DNA of 22,074 nt from Tenericutes bacterium HGW-Tenericutes-5 (GTDB lineage: Bacteria > Bacillota_I > Bacilli_A > Izemoplasmatales > Hujiaoplasmataceae): positions 13,399 through 35,472 of the forward strand of contig PGXI01000006.1 in NCBI GenBank assembly GCA_002839125.1. The letters are read 5' to 3'. Made by a program: the position numbers and the translations under genes. How positions within the stretch are numbered: position 1 is the stretch's first letter; each line of letters starts with the position of its first letter. The notes under the pieces were generated by a model. The model was given only the letters and a program-made list of their open reading frames with translations, ran no database searches and was not told the DNA's origin. Shown here one piece after another: positions 14,841 to 22,074 of this stretch.

Positions 14841-15362
14841 ATGAACTATAACATTACTTTAGTTAGAAAAGAAGATGCTTTACAAATGCTGGATTATCTT
14901 AAAAAAATCGGTTCAGAGACTGACTTTTTATTATTTGATTCTTCCGGCGTACCTATGACTTTAGCGCAAGAAGAAAATTTTCTTGATGTTGTCAACAAAA
15001 CTGAATATAGTAGAATGTTTGTCGCTAAAGATAATGGAAAAATTATTGGTAATGCCTATATTCATACAAATCCAAGAGAAAGAATTAAACATAAAGCAGA
15101 AATTGCAATTTCAGTATTAAAGGAATACTGGGGTAAAGGTGTAGGAAGTTTGCTAATGGAAAGACTTATTGAATACGCTACAAATTGTGGATATACTGAA
15201 ACGATTTATCTTGAGGTAGTTTCAAAAAATCAACGAGCTATAAAACTTTACGAGAAGTTTGGTTTTGTTACTTATGGTTTAAACAAGAAAGCTATAAAAA
15301 TCGGTAAAGATAAATACTATGATTGGAATCTAATGCGGCTTGATTTAAGCAAGGAGAATTAA
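14841..15362 (+). CDS. GNAT-family N-acetyltransferase
   Basis: A single-domain GNAT of 173 residues, the usual length. Strand 4 and the acetyl-CoA loop are EIAISVLKEYWGKGVGSLLM at 87-106, with WGKGVGS at 97-103. The following motif B is SKNQRAIKLYEKFGF (128-142) with the Tyr (Y137) that often acts as general acid. This set is typical of RimI/PhnO-like cytoplasmic acetyltransferases; the substrate (amine, peptide or antibiotic) is not predictable. AGGAG at about 14826-14832 precedes the ATG. It opens a three-gene unit with the DUF2200 and DUF1801 genes, spaced by 4 and 16 bases. Confidence 0.88.
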   Translation: MNYNITLVRKEDALQMLDYLKKIGSETDFLLFDSSGVPMTLAQEENFLDVVNKTEYSRMFVAKDNGKIIGNAYIHTNPRERIKHKAEIAISVLKEYWGKGVGSLLMERLIEYATNCGYTETIYLEVVSKNQRAIKLYEKFGFVTYGLNKKAIKIGKDKYYDWNLMRLDLSKEN

Positions 15363-15366
15363 TGAT

Positions 15367-15714
15367 ATGGAACATAAAATTTTCGCTATGCCTTTTTCAA
15401 AAATATATAAGTTGTATATTCAAAAGGTAGAGAAGAAGGATAGAACAAAAGATGAAGTTGATGAAATAATTATTTGGTTAACCAGTTATGAAAAAGAAAA
15501 TCTAGAGTCAATTATAAAAAATAACTTAACCGTAAAGGAGTTTTTTGAAAACGCTCCTAGTATAAATGAAAAAACATCATTGATTAAAGGAGTAATTTGT
15601 GGAGTTAGAGTTGAAGAAATAGAAGATAAGCTGATGAGAAATATTAGATATATGGATAAATTAATAGACGAATTAGCTAAAGGAAGAAGTATGGTAAAAA
15701 TTTTAAGAAAGTAG
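15367..15714 (+). CDS. DUF2200-family protein
   Basis: A 115-residue protein matching the DUF2200 pattern along its full length: FAMPFSKIYKLYIQKVEKKD at the start (6-25), VDEIIIWLTSY in the middle, then LIKGVICGVRVEEIEDKLM (73-91) and IRYMDKLIDELAKGRSMVKI at the end. The family is small, cytoplasmic and of unknown function, common in Firmicutes, where it often sits beside acetyltransferases and DUF1801 genes. The ribosome binding site AAGGAG (15351-15356) lies inside the end of the upstream GNAT gene. A start at the overlapping ATG (15362) is out of frame. Confidence 0.85.
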   Translation: MEHKIFAMPFSKIYKLYIQKVEKKDRTKDEVDEIIIWLTSYEKENLESIIKNNLTVKEFFENAPSINEKTSLIKGVICGVRVEEIEDKLMRNIRYMDKLIDELAKGRSMVKILRK

Positions 15715-15730
15715 TAAAGGAGGTGTTTTT

Positions 15731-16138
15731 ATGGAAATTACAAACACTAGTATAGATTGCTTAATAAATAGTTTAGATACTGAACGAAAAAATGATATAG
15801 TTAAACTGATTAATTTGGTGAAAGAAATAACCAATAAAGAGCCAAGGTTGTGGGGAAGCATTATCGGATTTGGAAGATTAAAATATGTTTATAATTCTGG
15901 CCATTCAGGTGAAATGCCTATTGTTGGTCTTGCAAGTAGAAAACAAGCAATAACGATATACTTATCATATGATATTAATAAATTTGATGAACTTAATAAT
16001 CTTGGCAAACATAAAACTGGGAAAGGTTGTTTATACATAAAAAAACTTGAAGATATTGATATAGATGTAATGAGATTATTAATTAAAGAAGCTATTAAAG
16101 ATACTTTAAGTTTAGATTTTATTAAAGAAATAGAGTAA
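15731..16138 (+). CDS. DUF1801-family (YdhG-like) protein
   Basis: A 135-residue protein of the DUF1801/YdhG fold: EPRLWGSIIGFGRLKYVYNSGHSGEMPIVGLASRKQAITIYL (37-78) is the central conserved block, followed by GKHKTGKGCLYIKKLEDIDI (92-111), the family's lysine/glycine segment. The fold is an alpha/beta one related to SCP2-like and iron-chaperone-type small proteins; the function is not established. The ATG is preceded by AAAGGAGGTG at about 15716-15725, a very strong site, so expression should be high relative to its partners. No terminator follows before the tRNA promoter. Confidence 0.82.
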   Translation: MEITNTSIDCLINSLDTERKNDIVKLINLVKEITNKEPRLWGSIIGFGRLKYVYNSGHSGEMPIVGLASRKQAITIYLSYDINKFDELNNLGKHKTGKGCLYIKKLEDIDIDVMRLLIKEAIKDTLSLDFIKEIE

Positions 16139-16148
16139 AATTTTCTGG

Positions 16149-16176
16149 TTGATTATTTTACAAATAAAGATATAAT
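16149..16176 (+). promoter_or_regulatory. tRNA operon promoter
   Basis: TTGATT (16149-16154), a 16-base spacer and TATAAT (16171-16176). The predicted start near 16183 is about 17 bases ahead of the first tRNA. Confidence 0.6.
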
Positions 16177-16199
16177 GATAATAGATTATAAAACTAGAT

Positions 16200-16274
16200 T
16201 GGGCCATGGCCAAGTGGTTAAGGCATCGGACTCTGACTCCGAGACCGAGAGTTCGAATCTCTCTGGCCCTGCCA
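16200..16274 (+). tRNA. trnQ: tRNA-Gln (anticodon CTG)
   Basis: A 75-base cloverleaf with encoded CCA. The D arm is GCC...GGC, the anticodon stem TCGGA/TCCGA has loop CTCTGAC (anticodon CTG), and the T arm GAGAG/CTCTC has loop TTCGAAT. The acceptor stem pairs at positions 2-7, with a U-U at 1-72; a weak first pair is characteristic of bacterial tRNA-Gln. It reads CAG codons. Confidence 0.92.
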
Positions 16275-16280
16275 GTATTA

Positions 16281-16371
16281 GGAGAAGTACCCAAGAGGCT
16301 GAAGGGGCTGGCTTGGAAAGCTAGTAGGTCTGTAAAAGGGCGCAGGGGTTCGAATCCCCTTTTCTCCGCCA
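16281..16371 (+). tRNA. trnS: tRNA-Ser (anticodon GGA)
   Basis: A 91-base class II tRNA with encoded CCA, six bases after tRNA-Gln. The acceptor GGAGAAG pairs with TTTCTCC, the anticodon stem CTGGC/GCTAG has loop TTGGAAA (anticodon GGA), the variable arm is long as usual for Ser, and the T loop is TTCGAAT. It reads UCC and UCU. The + and - strand ORFs over 16112-16442 are shadows of these two tRNAs. Confidence 0.93.
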
Positions 16372-16382
16372 TACATAAATAT

Positions 16383-16415
16383 AGATTTGATAGTTTTATA
16401 TCAAATCTTTTTTTT
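16383..16415 (+). terminator. Terminator of the tRNA operon
   Basis: AGATTTGATA (16383-16392) pairs perfectly with TATCAAATCT (16399-16408), loop GTTTTA, followed by a run of eight Ts. Confidence 0.88.
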
Positions 16416-16443
16416 ATCAAATATAGATATATCATCAAATAAA

Positions 16444-16452
16444 TGTTATATT
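16444..16452 (+). promoter_or_regulatory. Extended -10-like promoter of the DUF2207-lemA operon
   Basis: TGTTATATT, one base from TGTTATAAT, stands 46 bases before the GTG start at 16490. No clear -35 box. A start near 16459 would leave the ribosome binding site at 16473-16480 in a leader of about 30 bases. Confidence 0.4.
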
Positions 16453-16489
16453 ATATACACGATTGTGCGGTATAGAGAGGGCGAAGATA

Positions 16490-18436
16490 GTGAAGAAGAT
16501 AATCAGTTTTTTATTTATAATTCCATTCTTTTTGATATACATTGGAATTATCAATTTTGATAATTCAGATGTTTCTATTGATTCATATGTCGCTAACATT
16601 ACGGTGGATGAATCAGGAGATATGAGAGTTGTTGAAGAGTGGAAGATGAACTATCACGAAGTTATGACAGTGAGATTTCGAGATATTGTTTTAAATAAAT
16701 ATGCTAACGATTATCCACTATATATTGATAGTGATAACAAGGCATTCTTGGATACTTCTAATGTAGTGGTAAAATTTTATAAAAGCGATATTGATCGAAG
16801 CGATAATATAAGCGTAGGATATTCATGGGAATCGGATTTGGACGAGTTAGGAAATCCGGTTGTTTGTGAACCTAATATTCCTTCGTGCGAATCTATTTTT
16901 GTCAATACGCGTTTAGCGGGAAGAATGTCTGGGGATGTTACCTTTATCTATGAATACACTATAACTGGAGCGATTACTCAATATAGTGATGTTTCTGAGT
17001 TGAATTGGAGAATGTTTACTTACGCTGAAAGCACAGTAAAGCATTCTGAAATAAATGTTATTCTACCAGAAAATTCCTATGATATAACTAGCTTAAATGC
17101 TTGGGGACACGGATTAACAGACGGTATGATTTCCATTAAATCGAATAACCGTGTAGAAATGGAAATGTCAAACATAAAAGATGGAGAGTTCCCTGAGTTT
17201 AGAATCTTGATGGAGAATGATTTATTTCCAAACATTAGGCAGAATAATATAGTCATTAATGAGGAAATAAACAAATCCGTTATTTTAAACTATGAATCTG
17301 AATTAGCTGACTTATACAATTTGCGAATCACACTAGCCAATATTATGTTATATTCATCTTTTGGGTTAATAATTTTGATGCTTGGAATTGGCATAATCAT
17401 TTATTATAAATATGATAAGGAATATAATGCCGTTTTTGACAATGATTACTATAGAGAATTGCCAAGTGATGATACTCCAGCAACATTAAGCTATTTGTAT
17501 TTTATGGAAAAAATAGTGGATGAAACAATAACCGCTACTTTACTCGATTTAATCCGCAGGAAATATATATTTTTAGAGAATACAGAATCCAATATGTCTA
17601 GTGCATCTTCCGACTTCAATTTGGTTTTTAATAAAGATAAGAAGAAGGATGATTTAAAAGAATATGAGTCGCGTTTGTTAAATTATATTTTTAATACAAT
17701 AGGAAACGGTAGTTTTGTTACTACAAAACAAATCGAAAGTTATGGGTCGACCAGTGAATCAAAAGCATTGTCTTTCCAAAACTTCTTGAAAAGTTTTGTG
17801 AGATTGGCTCGATTAGAGGGAAAATCAAAAAAATATTTTGAAGTAGGCTTGAGTAATAAAAAAAGGATTATCATTTTCGCTAATTTAATCCCGCTATTAT
17901 TTATCTTGATAAATTTTATTCTGTATTTTTTATACAATATAAGTATTAGTATTCCAATACTAATATCTATTGCAACAATAGTTATAATTTCAACTTATGT
18001 TTTTAATATCAAAAAAAGAAGTGTTAAAGGCAATGAATTATATGCTAAATGGAAAGCTTTCAAAAATTTCTTGCTATCATTTGGCAATCTAGAAGACTAC
18101 CCAATTCCTGGGATAATAGTCTGGGAACATTATTTAGTATATGCAACAATTCTTGGTGTAGCTGATCAAGTGATGAATCAATTATACTTAAAACTGCCCA
18201 AAGAAAGTTTAGAGAGTGCAGAAAGTACATATTTAAACCAAAATTATTATAGAGGAAACAGATCGTATTGGGGCTTACATAATAGTTTTCATAGGTCATT
18301 TACTGTGGCAAAAATGAATGCTCAATCAACAATAGTAGAAGCTAGAAATGCTAGAGCTAGTTCGAGAGGTTCTGGAGGCGGTTTTAGCGGAGGCAGTTCC
18401 TTTGGTGGAGGCGGCGGCGGAGGTCGCAGCCGTTAG
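16490..18436 (+). CDS. DUF2207-family membrane protein
   Basis: A 648-residue protein. The frame opens at TTG 16463, but GTG 16490 follows AGAGAGG (16473-16480) at nine bases and yields a proper signal/anchor (MKKIISFLFIIPFFLIY), so I use it. The signal is followed by an extracellular beta-rich domain to about 280, a membrane helix (about 287-305), a cytoplasmic domain, two or three more helices (about 462-508), and a Gly/Ser-rich tail over the last 22 residues (GGGFSGGSSFGGGGGGGRSR). This layout, including the glycine tail, is the DUF2207 signature. The next gene encodes LemA, its regular partner. The function of the pair is unproven; an envelope stress role is usually suggested. Confidence 0.88.
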   Translation: MKKIISFLFIIPFFLIYIGIINFDNSDVSIDSYVANITVDESGDMRVVEEWKMNYHEVMTVRFRDIVLNKYANDYPLYIDSDNKAFLDTSNVVVKFYKSDIDRSDNISVGYSWESDLDELGNPVVCEPNIPSCESIFVNTRLAGRMSGDVTFIYEYTITGAITQYSDVSELNWRMFTYAESTVKHSEINVILPENSYDITSLNAWGHGLTDGMISIKSNNRVEMEMSNIKDGEFPEFRILMENDLFPNIRQNNIVINEEINKSVILNYESELADLYNLRITLANIMLYSSFGLIILMLGIGIIIYYKYDKEYNAVFDNDYYRELPSDDTPATLSYLYFMEKIVDETITATLLDLIRRKYIFLENTESNMSSASSDFNLVFNKDKKKDDLKEYESRLLNYIFNTIGNGSFVTTKQIESYGSTSESKALSFQNFLKSFVRLARLEGKSKKYFEVGLSNKKRIIIFANLIPLLFILINFILYFLYNISISIPILISIATIVIISTYVFNIKKRSVKGNELYAKWKAFKNFLLSFGNLEDYPIPGIIVWEHYLVYATILGVADQVMNQLYLKLPKESLESAESTYLNQNYYRGNRSYWGLHNSFHRSFTVAKMNAQSTIVEARNARASSRGSGGGFSGGSSFGGGGGGGRSR

Positions 18437-18462
18437 AATAGAAAAATTTAGGAGGATTATTT

Positions 18463-19053
18463 ATGTTTTTAATTGGTATTGGCAGTATTATTGGTATAGT
18501 AGCACTTGTAATAGTAGTTTTAATTATTGGATACGCTATTTCCGTTTATAATCAACTTGTAATTATGAGAAATAAAGTAAAAAATAGTTGGGCTCAAATT
18601 GATGTGCAACTAAAAAGGCGATTTGATTTGATTCCAAATCTTGTTGAAACGGTTAAAGGTTATGCAGCTCATGAAAAAGATATTTTTCAAGAGTTCGCAA
18701 AAGCAAGAGGTCTATATGCTCAAGCTGCTAAATCAGGAAGTGTTGCTGAAGCATCTTTAGCAGAGCAAGGTGTATCAGGAGCTATCAGTAGATTGTTGAT
18801 GGTTCAAGAAAGATATCCTGAATTGAAAGCAAATGACAATTTTAGAGACTTGATGTCTCAGTTAAAAGAAACTGAGGATAAAATTAGTTTTGGTAGACAG
18901 TTTTATAATGATACAGCTTTAAAATTGAACAATAAAATAGAATTATTTCCATCAAATATTATAGCTAATTTGTTCGGATTTAAACGCGCCGAATATTTCA
19001 CAGTAAACGATGAAAAAGAAAGAGAAGCAGTCAAAGTAGATTTTAGCAATTAA
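18463..19053 (+). CDS. lemA: LemA family protein
   Basis: A 196-residue protein with one N-terminal membrane helix (about 5-28) and a cytoplasmic helical domain. Diagnostic LemA features are the block YNQLVIMRNKVKNSWAQIDV (29-48), then LKRRFDLIPNLVETVKGYAAHE (50-71), LMVQERYPELKANDNF (about 112-127), and ETEDKISFGRQFYND (about 136-150). Its length is usual for the family. The start is supported by AGGAGG at about 18449-18455, and the gene is 26 bases behind the DUF2207 gene, in the standard operon. LemA is membrane-anchored and of unresolved function. Confidence 0.93.
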   Translation: MFLIGIGSIIGIVALVIVVLIIGYAISVYNQLVIMRNKVKNSWAQIDVQLKRRFDLIPNLVETVKGYAAHEKDIFQEFAKARGLYAQAAKSGSVAEASLAEQGVSGAISRLLMVQERYPELKANDNFRDLMSQLKETEDKISFGRQFYNDTALKLNNKIELFPSNIIANLFGFKRAEYFTVNDEKEREAVKVDFSN

Positions 19054-19077
19054 GCTTTAGTAATCTGAAGGCTTTTT
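19052..19077 (+). terminator. Probable terminator after lemA
   Basis: AAGCTTTAG (19052-19060) pairs with CTGAAGGCTT (19065-19074) with one wobble pair and one bulged G, followed by TTTTT. It overlaps the last base or two of the lemA stop region. Confidence 0.55.
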
Positions 19078-19170
19078 CACAAAAACTAAGGTCACTACTA
19101 GATGCGTTTTTTAACTATGCTTTTTTTGAATTAAAACGATAAAAATCGATAAGATTGAAAGGATGATTTT

Positions 19171-19632
19171 GTGCCAGGAATTTCATTAAAGAGAGTAACT
19201 AAAAAGAATTTTCATGAGGTTGTACAACTTCATGATAGTTTAACTGAATATCAAAAGAGATGTGTCGCTCCTAACATGGTATCTTTGGCTCAAGCATATG
19301 TAGAAAAGAAAAGAGCTTGGCCAAGAGCAATTTATTTAGGTGGTAAACCAATTGGTTTTATAATGGTAGCTTTATGGGATGATGATATTCCTAAAGAAGA
19401 TTTACCAGCATATTATTTATGGCGTTTTATGATTGCTAAAGATTACCAACAAAAAGGTTATGGCAAACAAGCTCTTGATTTATTGAAAGAGAAATGTAAA
19501 AAAGATAATATTAAAACTCTTTACACTTCCTGTGAAATGGAAGGAAATCAACCATATGATTTCTATATTAACTATGGCTTTATAGACACCGGGATAAATG
19601 ATGGTGAACAGATTTTAAAAATGTATCTATAA
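19171..19632 (+). CDS. GNAT-family acetyltransferase, BltD-like (possible polyamine acetyltransferase)
   Basis: A 153-residue single-domain GNAT starting at GTG, eight bases after AAAGGA. LWRFMIAKDYQQKGYGKQAL (83-102) holds the acetyl-CoA loop QQKGYGKQA (93-101), and the closing motif is NQPYDFYINYGFIDTG (126-141). The Y-Y-L-W-R-F-M-I strand with the following D-x-x-x-x-x-KGYGK resembles BltD of Bacillus subtilis, a spermine/spermidine acetyltransferase; I offer that as a resemblance, not an assignment. It is flanked by a terminator and an extended -10 promoter, so it is likely monocistronic. Confidence 0.85.
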   Translation: MPGISLKRVTKKNFHEVVQLHDSLTEYQKRCVAPNMVSLAQAYVEKKRAWPRAIYLGGKPIGFIMVALWDDDIPKEDLPAYYLWRFMIAKDYQQKGYGKQALDLLKEKCKKDNIKTLYTSCEMEGNQPYDFYINYGFIDTGINDGEQILKMYL

Positions 19633-19678
19633 TATATAAAAAAATTATCTTGCTAACATTCAACTTAATGATATAATT

Positions 19679-19687
19679 ATTTCTTAG
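19679..19687 (+). promoter_or_regulatory. Extended -10 promoter of the FliB-like gene
   Basis: TGATATAAT fits TGN-TATAAT and stands 25 bases before the TTG start; no -35 hexamer is evident at normal spacing. The short leader holds AGGAG at 19700-19704. Confidence 0.5.
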
Positions 19688-19712
19688 AAAAACAGATATA
19701 GGAGTTGTTATT

Positions 19713-20864
19713 TTGGCTTCAAAACAAGTGAGTTTTGCCAAAGAAAAAGTAGTGAGAGAATTTTTAGTTCCAGATTATTATAAAGACTTTCATTGTAAAG
19801 GTGGTAATTGTAGAGATAGCTGTTGTGTGGAATGGAAAGTAACTATTCCTATGGAACAGTATTTTTTGTTACATGGTTTAAAATGCAAGACAAGCGTTAA
19901 AGAAAAAATCGATCGCGCTTTTAGGCCTTTACTAAACCCAACCAAAGATAGATATGCTGAAATTGTTCACAACTACGATGGAGATTGCCCTTTACACAAA
20001 AAAGATGGTTATTGTCTATTGCATGAGACCTGTGGAGAAGAAGTTTTACCTTGGGTATGTAGATTTTATCCTCGAGGGCCGAGGATAGATATAGCTAATG
20101 AAGCATCGTGTGCAAATTCATGTGAAAAAACTCTAGAATTGCTATTTTCTAGCAGTAATAAATTAAGTTTTGAGATTAGAAGTTTAACGTTTTTGATAAG
20201 TAAACCTAAGGAAGCTATTCCTGAAGAAAGGAAATTACTTTACATAAAAGTTAGAGACAATATATTTTCATTACTTACTAATCGAGATTATCCTTTACAT
20301 TTGCGGATTATTAATCTAGGAAAATATTTATCTGTTATGGGAGAAAATACGCAAATAGATCTAAATGAAATTGATTTTTCTTTTAATATTCCAGAATATG
20401 ATATTGATGAAAACCATCAACTTTTATGGAGTTTACTAGAAATGTTCGATTCTAAATATAAAAGATTAGATGAACAATTAAGTGAAGCCAGAAGTAATTA
20501 TTTACTTAAAGATGTAGCTGAAGTATATAACAAGAATAAAGAACATCTCGAAAGAACAATAAATAATCATGAAATATATTTTGAAAAGATGTTAATTAAT
20601 GATTTGTTCTTTAAACAGTTCCCTTTTCAAAATAATTTTAGCGTATATGATCAATATTTAGCACTATGCGGAACATATGTCTTGCTTAGATATTTAACTT
20701 TGAATTTAATGACTAATAAATCTTCAATCGATGATTATATTGATATACTAGCAAAAAGTTTTACAGTTATATCTCACTCAGAATTTGATAAGCTAATTTC
20801 AAGTTTTATGAAAAGGTTAGAAATAAAAGAATTGGCTAGTTTGTCGAAAATATTACAAATGTAA
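19713..20864 (+). CDS. fliB: FliB-like Cys-cluster protein (flagellin lysine-N-methylase family)
   Basis: A 383-residue protein starting at TTG, eight bases after AGGAG. The first 140 residues hold ten cysteines in the FliB/CxxCxxCC pattern: C28, C33, C37, C38 (FHCKGGNCRDSCC), C92, C101, C107, C116 (DGDCPLHKKDGYCLLHETC...WVCRFYPR) and C133, C137 (EASCANSC). This cluster binds metal, reported as a [4Fe-4S] cluster in FliB, which methylates flagellin lysines. The C-terminal 240 residues are helical and lack further motifs. No flagellar or flagellin gene is in the window, so the substrate here may be another surface protein; in that case the name describes the family, not the role. Confidence 0.82.
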   Translation: MASKQVSFAKEKVVREFLVPDYYKDFHCKGGNCRDSCCVEWKVTIPMEQYFLLHGLKCKTSVKEKIDRAFRPLLNPTKDRYAEIVHNYDGDCPLHKKDGYCLLHETCGEEVLPWVCRFYPRGPRIDIANEASCANSCEKTLELLFSSSNKLSFEIRSLTFLISKPKEAIPEERKLLYIKVRDNIFSLLTNRDYPLHLRIINLGKYLSVMGENTQIDLNEIDFSFNIPEYDIDENHQLLWSLLEMFDSKYKRLDEQLSEARSNYLLKDVAEVYNKNKEHLERTINNHEIYFEKMLINDLFFKQFPFQNNFSVYDQYLALCGTYVLLRYLTLNLMTNKSSIDDYIDILAKSFTVISHSEFDKLISSFMKRLEIKELASLSKILQM

Positions 20865-20866
20865 AT

Positions 20867-20911
20867 TATTTTTCAAAAACAAATTAAAATCCTTGCATTT
20901 TTTGAAAAATA
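20867..20911 (+). repeat. Inverted repeat between the FliB-like and csp genes
   Basis: TATTTTTCAAAAA (20867-20879) is the perfect reverse complement of TTTTTGAAAAATA (20899-20911). The loop is 19 bases and contains the -35 box of the csp promoter. It could help end the upstream transcript, or act as an operator or DNA structure over the promoter. Confidence 0.55.
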
Positions 20912-20920
20912 GCGTATTAT
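20893..20920 (+). promoter_or_regulatory. Promoter of the cold-shock gene
   Basis: TTGCAT (20893-20898), a 16-base spacer and TATTAT (20915-20920). A start near 20927 gives a leader of about 105 bases, the long 5' untranslated region expected for csp genes, whose leader structure controls cold induction. Confidence 0.65.
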
Positions 20921-21032
20921 AGTAAATAGCACGATATAAATGTTAATAAGTTTTATTTGAAGTTACATTAGTTACCTCAATAATTATTAAGCAATTTGTA
21001 GAAGTGAAATAATATTATAGGAGGTAACAAAC

Positions 21033-21230
21033 ATGACTGGTAAAGTAAAATGGTTCAACGCTGAAAAAGGTTTCGGATTTATCACTACAGAAGACGGTAA
21101 AGATGTATTCGCACATTTTTCTCAAATTCAAAAAAGTGGATTCAAAACTTTAGAAGAAGGCGAAGCAGTAAGTTTTGATATTACTGAAGGACAAAAAGGT
21201 CCTCAAGCTTCAAATATCGTAAGTTTATAA
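21033..21230 (+). CDS. csp: Cold-shock protein (CspA/CspB family)
   Basis: A 65-residue single cold-shock domain, the standard length. It has the RNA-binding motifs RNP1 (KGFGFI at 12-17) and RNP2 (VFAHF at 25-29), with [13 protein letters not shown] at the start and GPQASNI near the end. It binds single-stranded RNA and DNA as an RNA chaperone. The ribosome binding site AGGAGGT (21019-21025) is near perfect and the codons are cleaner than elsewhere, consistent with high expression. Transcription starts from 20893-20920 with a long leader and ends at 21249-21278. Confidence 0.97.
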   Translation: MTGKVKWFNAEKGFGFITTEDGKDVFAHFSQIQKSGFKTLEEGEAVSFDITEGQKGPQASNIVSL

Positions 21231-21248
21231 TTTTCATATTTGAATAAC

Positions 21249-21278
21249 AAAAAGTGAAGAGCAATCTTCACTTTTTTT
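21249..21278 (+). terminator. Terminator after csp, probably bidirectional
   Basis: AAAAAGTGAAGA (21249-21260) pairs with TCTTCACTTTTT (21265-21276), loop GCAA, then further Ts. On the minus strand the same hairpin is also followed by Ts, so it can end the convergent leucine-rich-repeat gene too. Confidence 0.88.
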
Positions 21279-21298
21279 GTTGTTTATAAATGATGATT

Positions 21299-22074
21299 TT
21301 ATGAACTGTAAACTTCAAACTTTTCTTTGTAAGAACTCCAATAAGTTTCTAGCTTGTAAAGATCAAGTGTGCCTTGATCCGGAAAGTATATTTTAAGTTG
21401 TAAATTTGTGTTAATAAACATAAATACAGCACCTGTAATCAAACCGGAACTTGATGGTCTAGTAATAATAATGCTAGTTAAACTAGAGCAACCATCAAAA
21501 GCTGCATAACCAATACTGTCGATGTTGTCAGGTATTATAATGGTTTCCAATTGATTACAACTATAGAACATATACGAGCTAATCTCTGATAGACCGGCAC
21601 CCAAAGTGACATCTTGGATTGCTGATTCTCTAAAAAGATAAATACCAATGCTCGTCACATTATCAGGTATTATCATAGACGTTAAAGAACTACAGTTATA
21701 GAATGCGTGATCATTAAGTGTTGTTACGTTTTCAGTTATTATGATAGAACTCAAAAAAAAGTTATTAGCAAAGGCATCTTCTCGGACAATTACTACTGAT
21801 AAAGGAATAATAAATTCAGTGGTTGTTTTAGCTTGAGGATAACGTATTAGTATGCTTTGATCTTCGTTATATAATACACCGTCAACTGATGAAAAGTAGG
21901 AAGAATCTTCGTTAACAGAAAAGAATTCCAAGCTATAACAAGCTCTAAAAGCTGTATTGCCAATAGTTACAACACTAGCTGGGATTGTAAGACTTTGTAA
22001 ATCGTAAGCATTCAAAAAAGCGCCATTACCAATTTCAACTATTGTGTTTGGGATGATTATTTCTTCCATCATCT
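21299..22074 (-). CDS. BspA-type leucine-rich-repeat (LRR_5) protein, C-terminal part
   Basis: Minus strand, stop TAA at 21299-21301, open to the right edge, so only the last 257 or so residues are seen. The sequence is made of about nine LRR_5 (BspA/TpLRR) repeats of roughly 22-24 residues, with the consensus 'L-x-x-I-x-I-P-x-x-V-x-x-I-G-x-x-A-F-x-x-C-x-x-L'; for example LTSMIIPDNVTSIGIYLF, and LETIIIPDNIDSIGYAAF. The two Met codons at the edge (22067-22072) are repeat residues rather than a proven start. The C-terminal 40 residues (after ITRPSSSGLITGAVF) leave the repeat pattern and form a cap. These proteins are usually secreted or cell-surface and bind other proteins or host surfaces. The N-terminus with any signal peptide lies outside the window. 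Confidence 0.85.
   Translation of the reverse strand, partial: MMEEIIIPNTIVEIGNGAFLNAYDLQSLTIPASVVTIGNTAFRACYSLEFFSVNEDSSYFSSVDGVLYNEDQSILIRYPQAKTTTEFIIPLSVVIVREDAFANNFFLSSIIITENVTTLNDHAFYNCSSLTSMIIPDNVTSIGIYLFRESAIQDVTLGAGLSEISSYMFYSCNQLETIIIPDNIDSIGYAAFDGCSSLTSIIITRPSSSGLITGAVFMFINTNLQLKIYFPDQGTLDLYKLETYWSSYKEKFEVYSS

Noticed and set aside
16112..16442. Protein-coding ORFs on both strands over the tRNA genes (one reading AEKRGFEPLRP)
   Set aside because: Both lie on tRNA-Gln and tRNA-Ser. That peptide is a well-known false product of antisense tRNA-Ser sequence, and no ribosome binding site supports either frame.
18348..18551. 67-codon ORF overlapping the DUF2207 glycine tail and the start of lemA
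   Set aside because: It is the alternative frame of the GGC-rich tail, giving Ala/Val/Glu repeats, and it runs into lemA in the wrong frame.

Overview
The window is low-GC DNA with AT-rich codon use, strong AGGAGG-type ribosome binding sites and the standard genetic code: TGA ends several genes (for example at 2663-2665 and 8016-8018) and TGG encodes Trp. The mix of products (LemA with a DUF2207 protein, DUF2200, DUF1801, DUF1295, a BspA-type leucine-rich-repeat protein, a FliB-like protein and several GNAT acetyltransferases) fits a low-GC Firmicute or a standard-code Mollicutes relative such as Acholeplasma or the Izemoplasma group. No ribosomal or universal marker protein is present, so this placement is inference.

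Region 1 (1 to about 4.2 kb) looks like a small defence island. It holds an 830-residue protein with an N-terminal PHP-phosphoesterase-like domain fused to an SMC/ABC-type ATPase (like the Ppl/TrlF group), a translationally coupled 101-residue partner, and a separate TIR-domain protein of distinctly higher GC. It ends in a 20-bp-period tandem repeat (4068-4167).

Region 2 (about 4.2 to 6.8 kb) lies between two directly repeated 28-bp sequences (4159-4186 and 6744-6771, 26 of 28 identical). It carries short or poorly known genes: two tiny ORFs, a duplicated membrane/PH-like protein, a 176-residue unknown and a 68-residue two-helix membrane protein. The repeats may be solo ends of a lost mobile element.

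Region 3 (6.9 to 11.2 kb) has a GNAT-methyltransferase fusion abutting a transglutaminase-like protein, then two multi-pass membrane enzymes or proteins (DUF1295 and a DUF5692-like protein) and a strong terminator.

Region 4 (11.2 to 14.8 kb) is a self-contained operon. A TTGACA-17-TATTAT promoter is preceded by two palindromes exactly 20 bp apart, followed by a 35-codon small ORF, an MFS efflux protein, a regulator with a C-terminal ArsR-type winged helix and a long N-terminal domain, and a tandem GNAT protein. It reads as a repressor-controlled efflux or resistance operon.

Region 5 (14.8 to 22.07 kb) is more housekeeping: GNAT-DUF2200-DUF1801, tRNA-Gln(CTG) and tRNA-Ser(GGA) with a terminator, the DUF2207-lemA pair, a BltD-like GNAT, a FliB-like Cys-cluster protein, a cold-shock gene with a long leader, and on the minus strand the C-terminal part of a leucine-rich-repeat protein that runs off the window. 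Many promoters here are of the extended -10 type (TGNTATAAT) with no clear -35 box.
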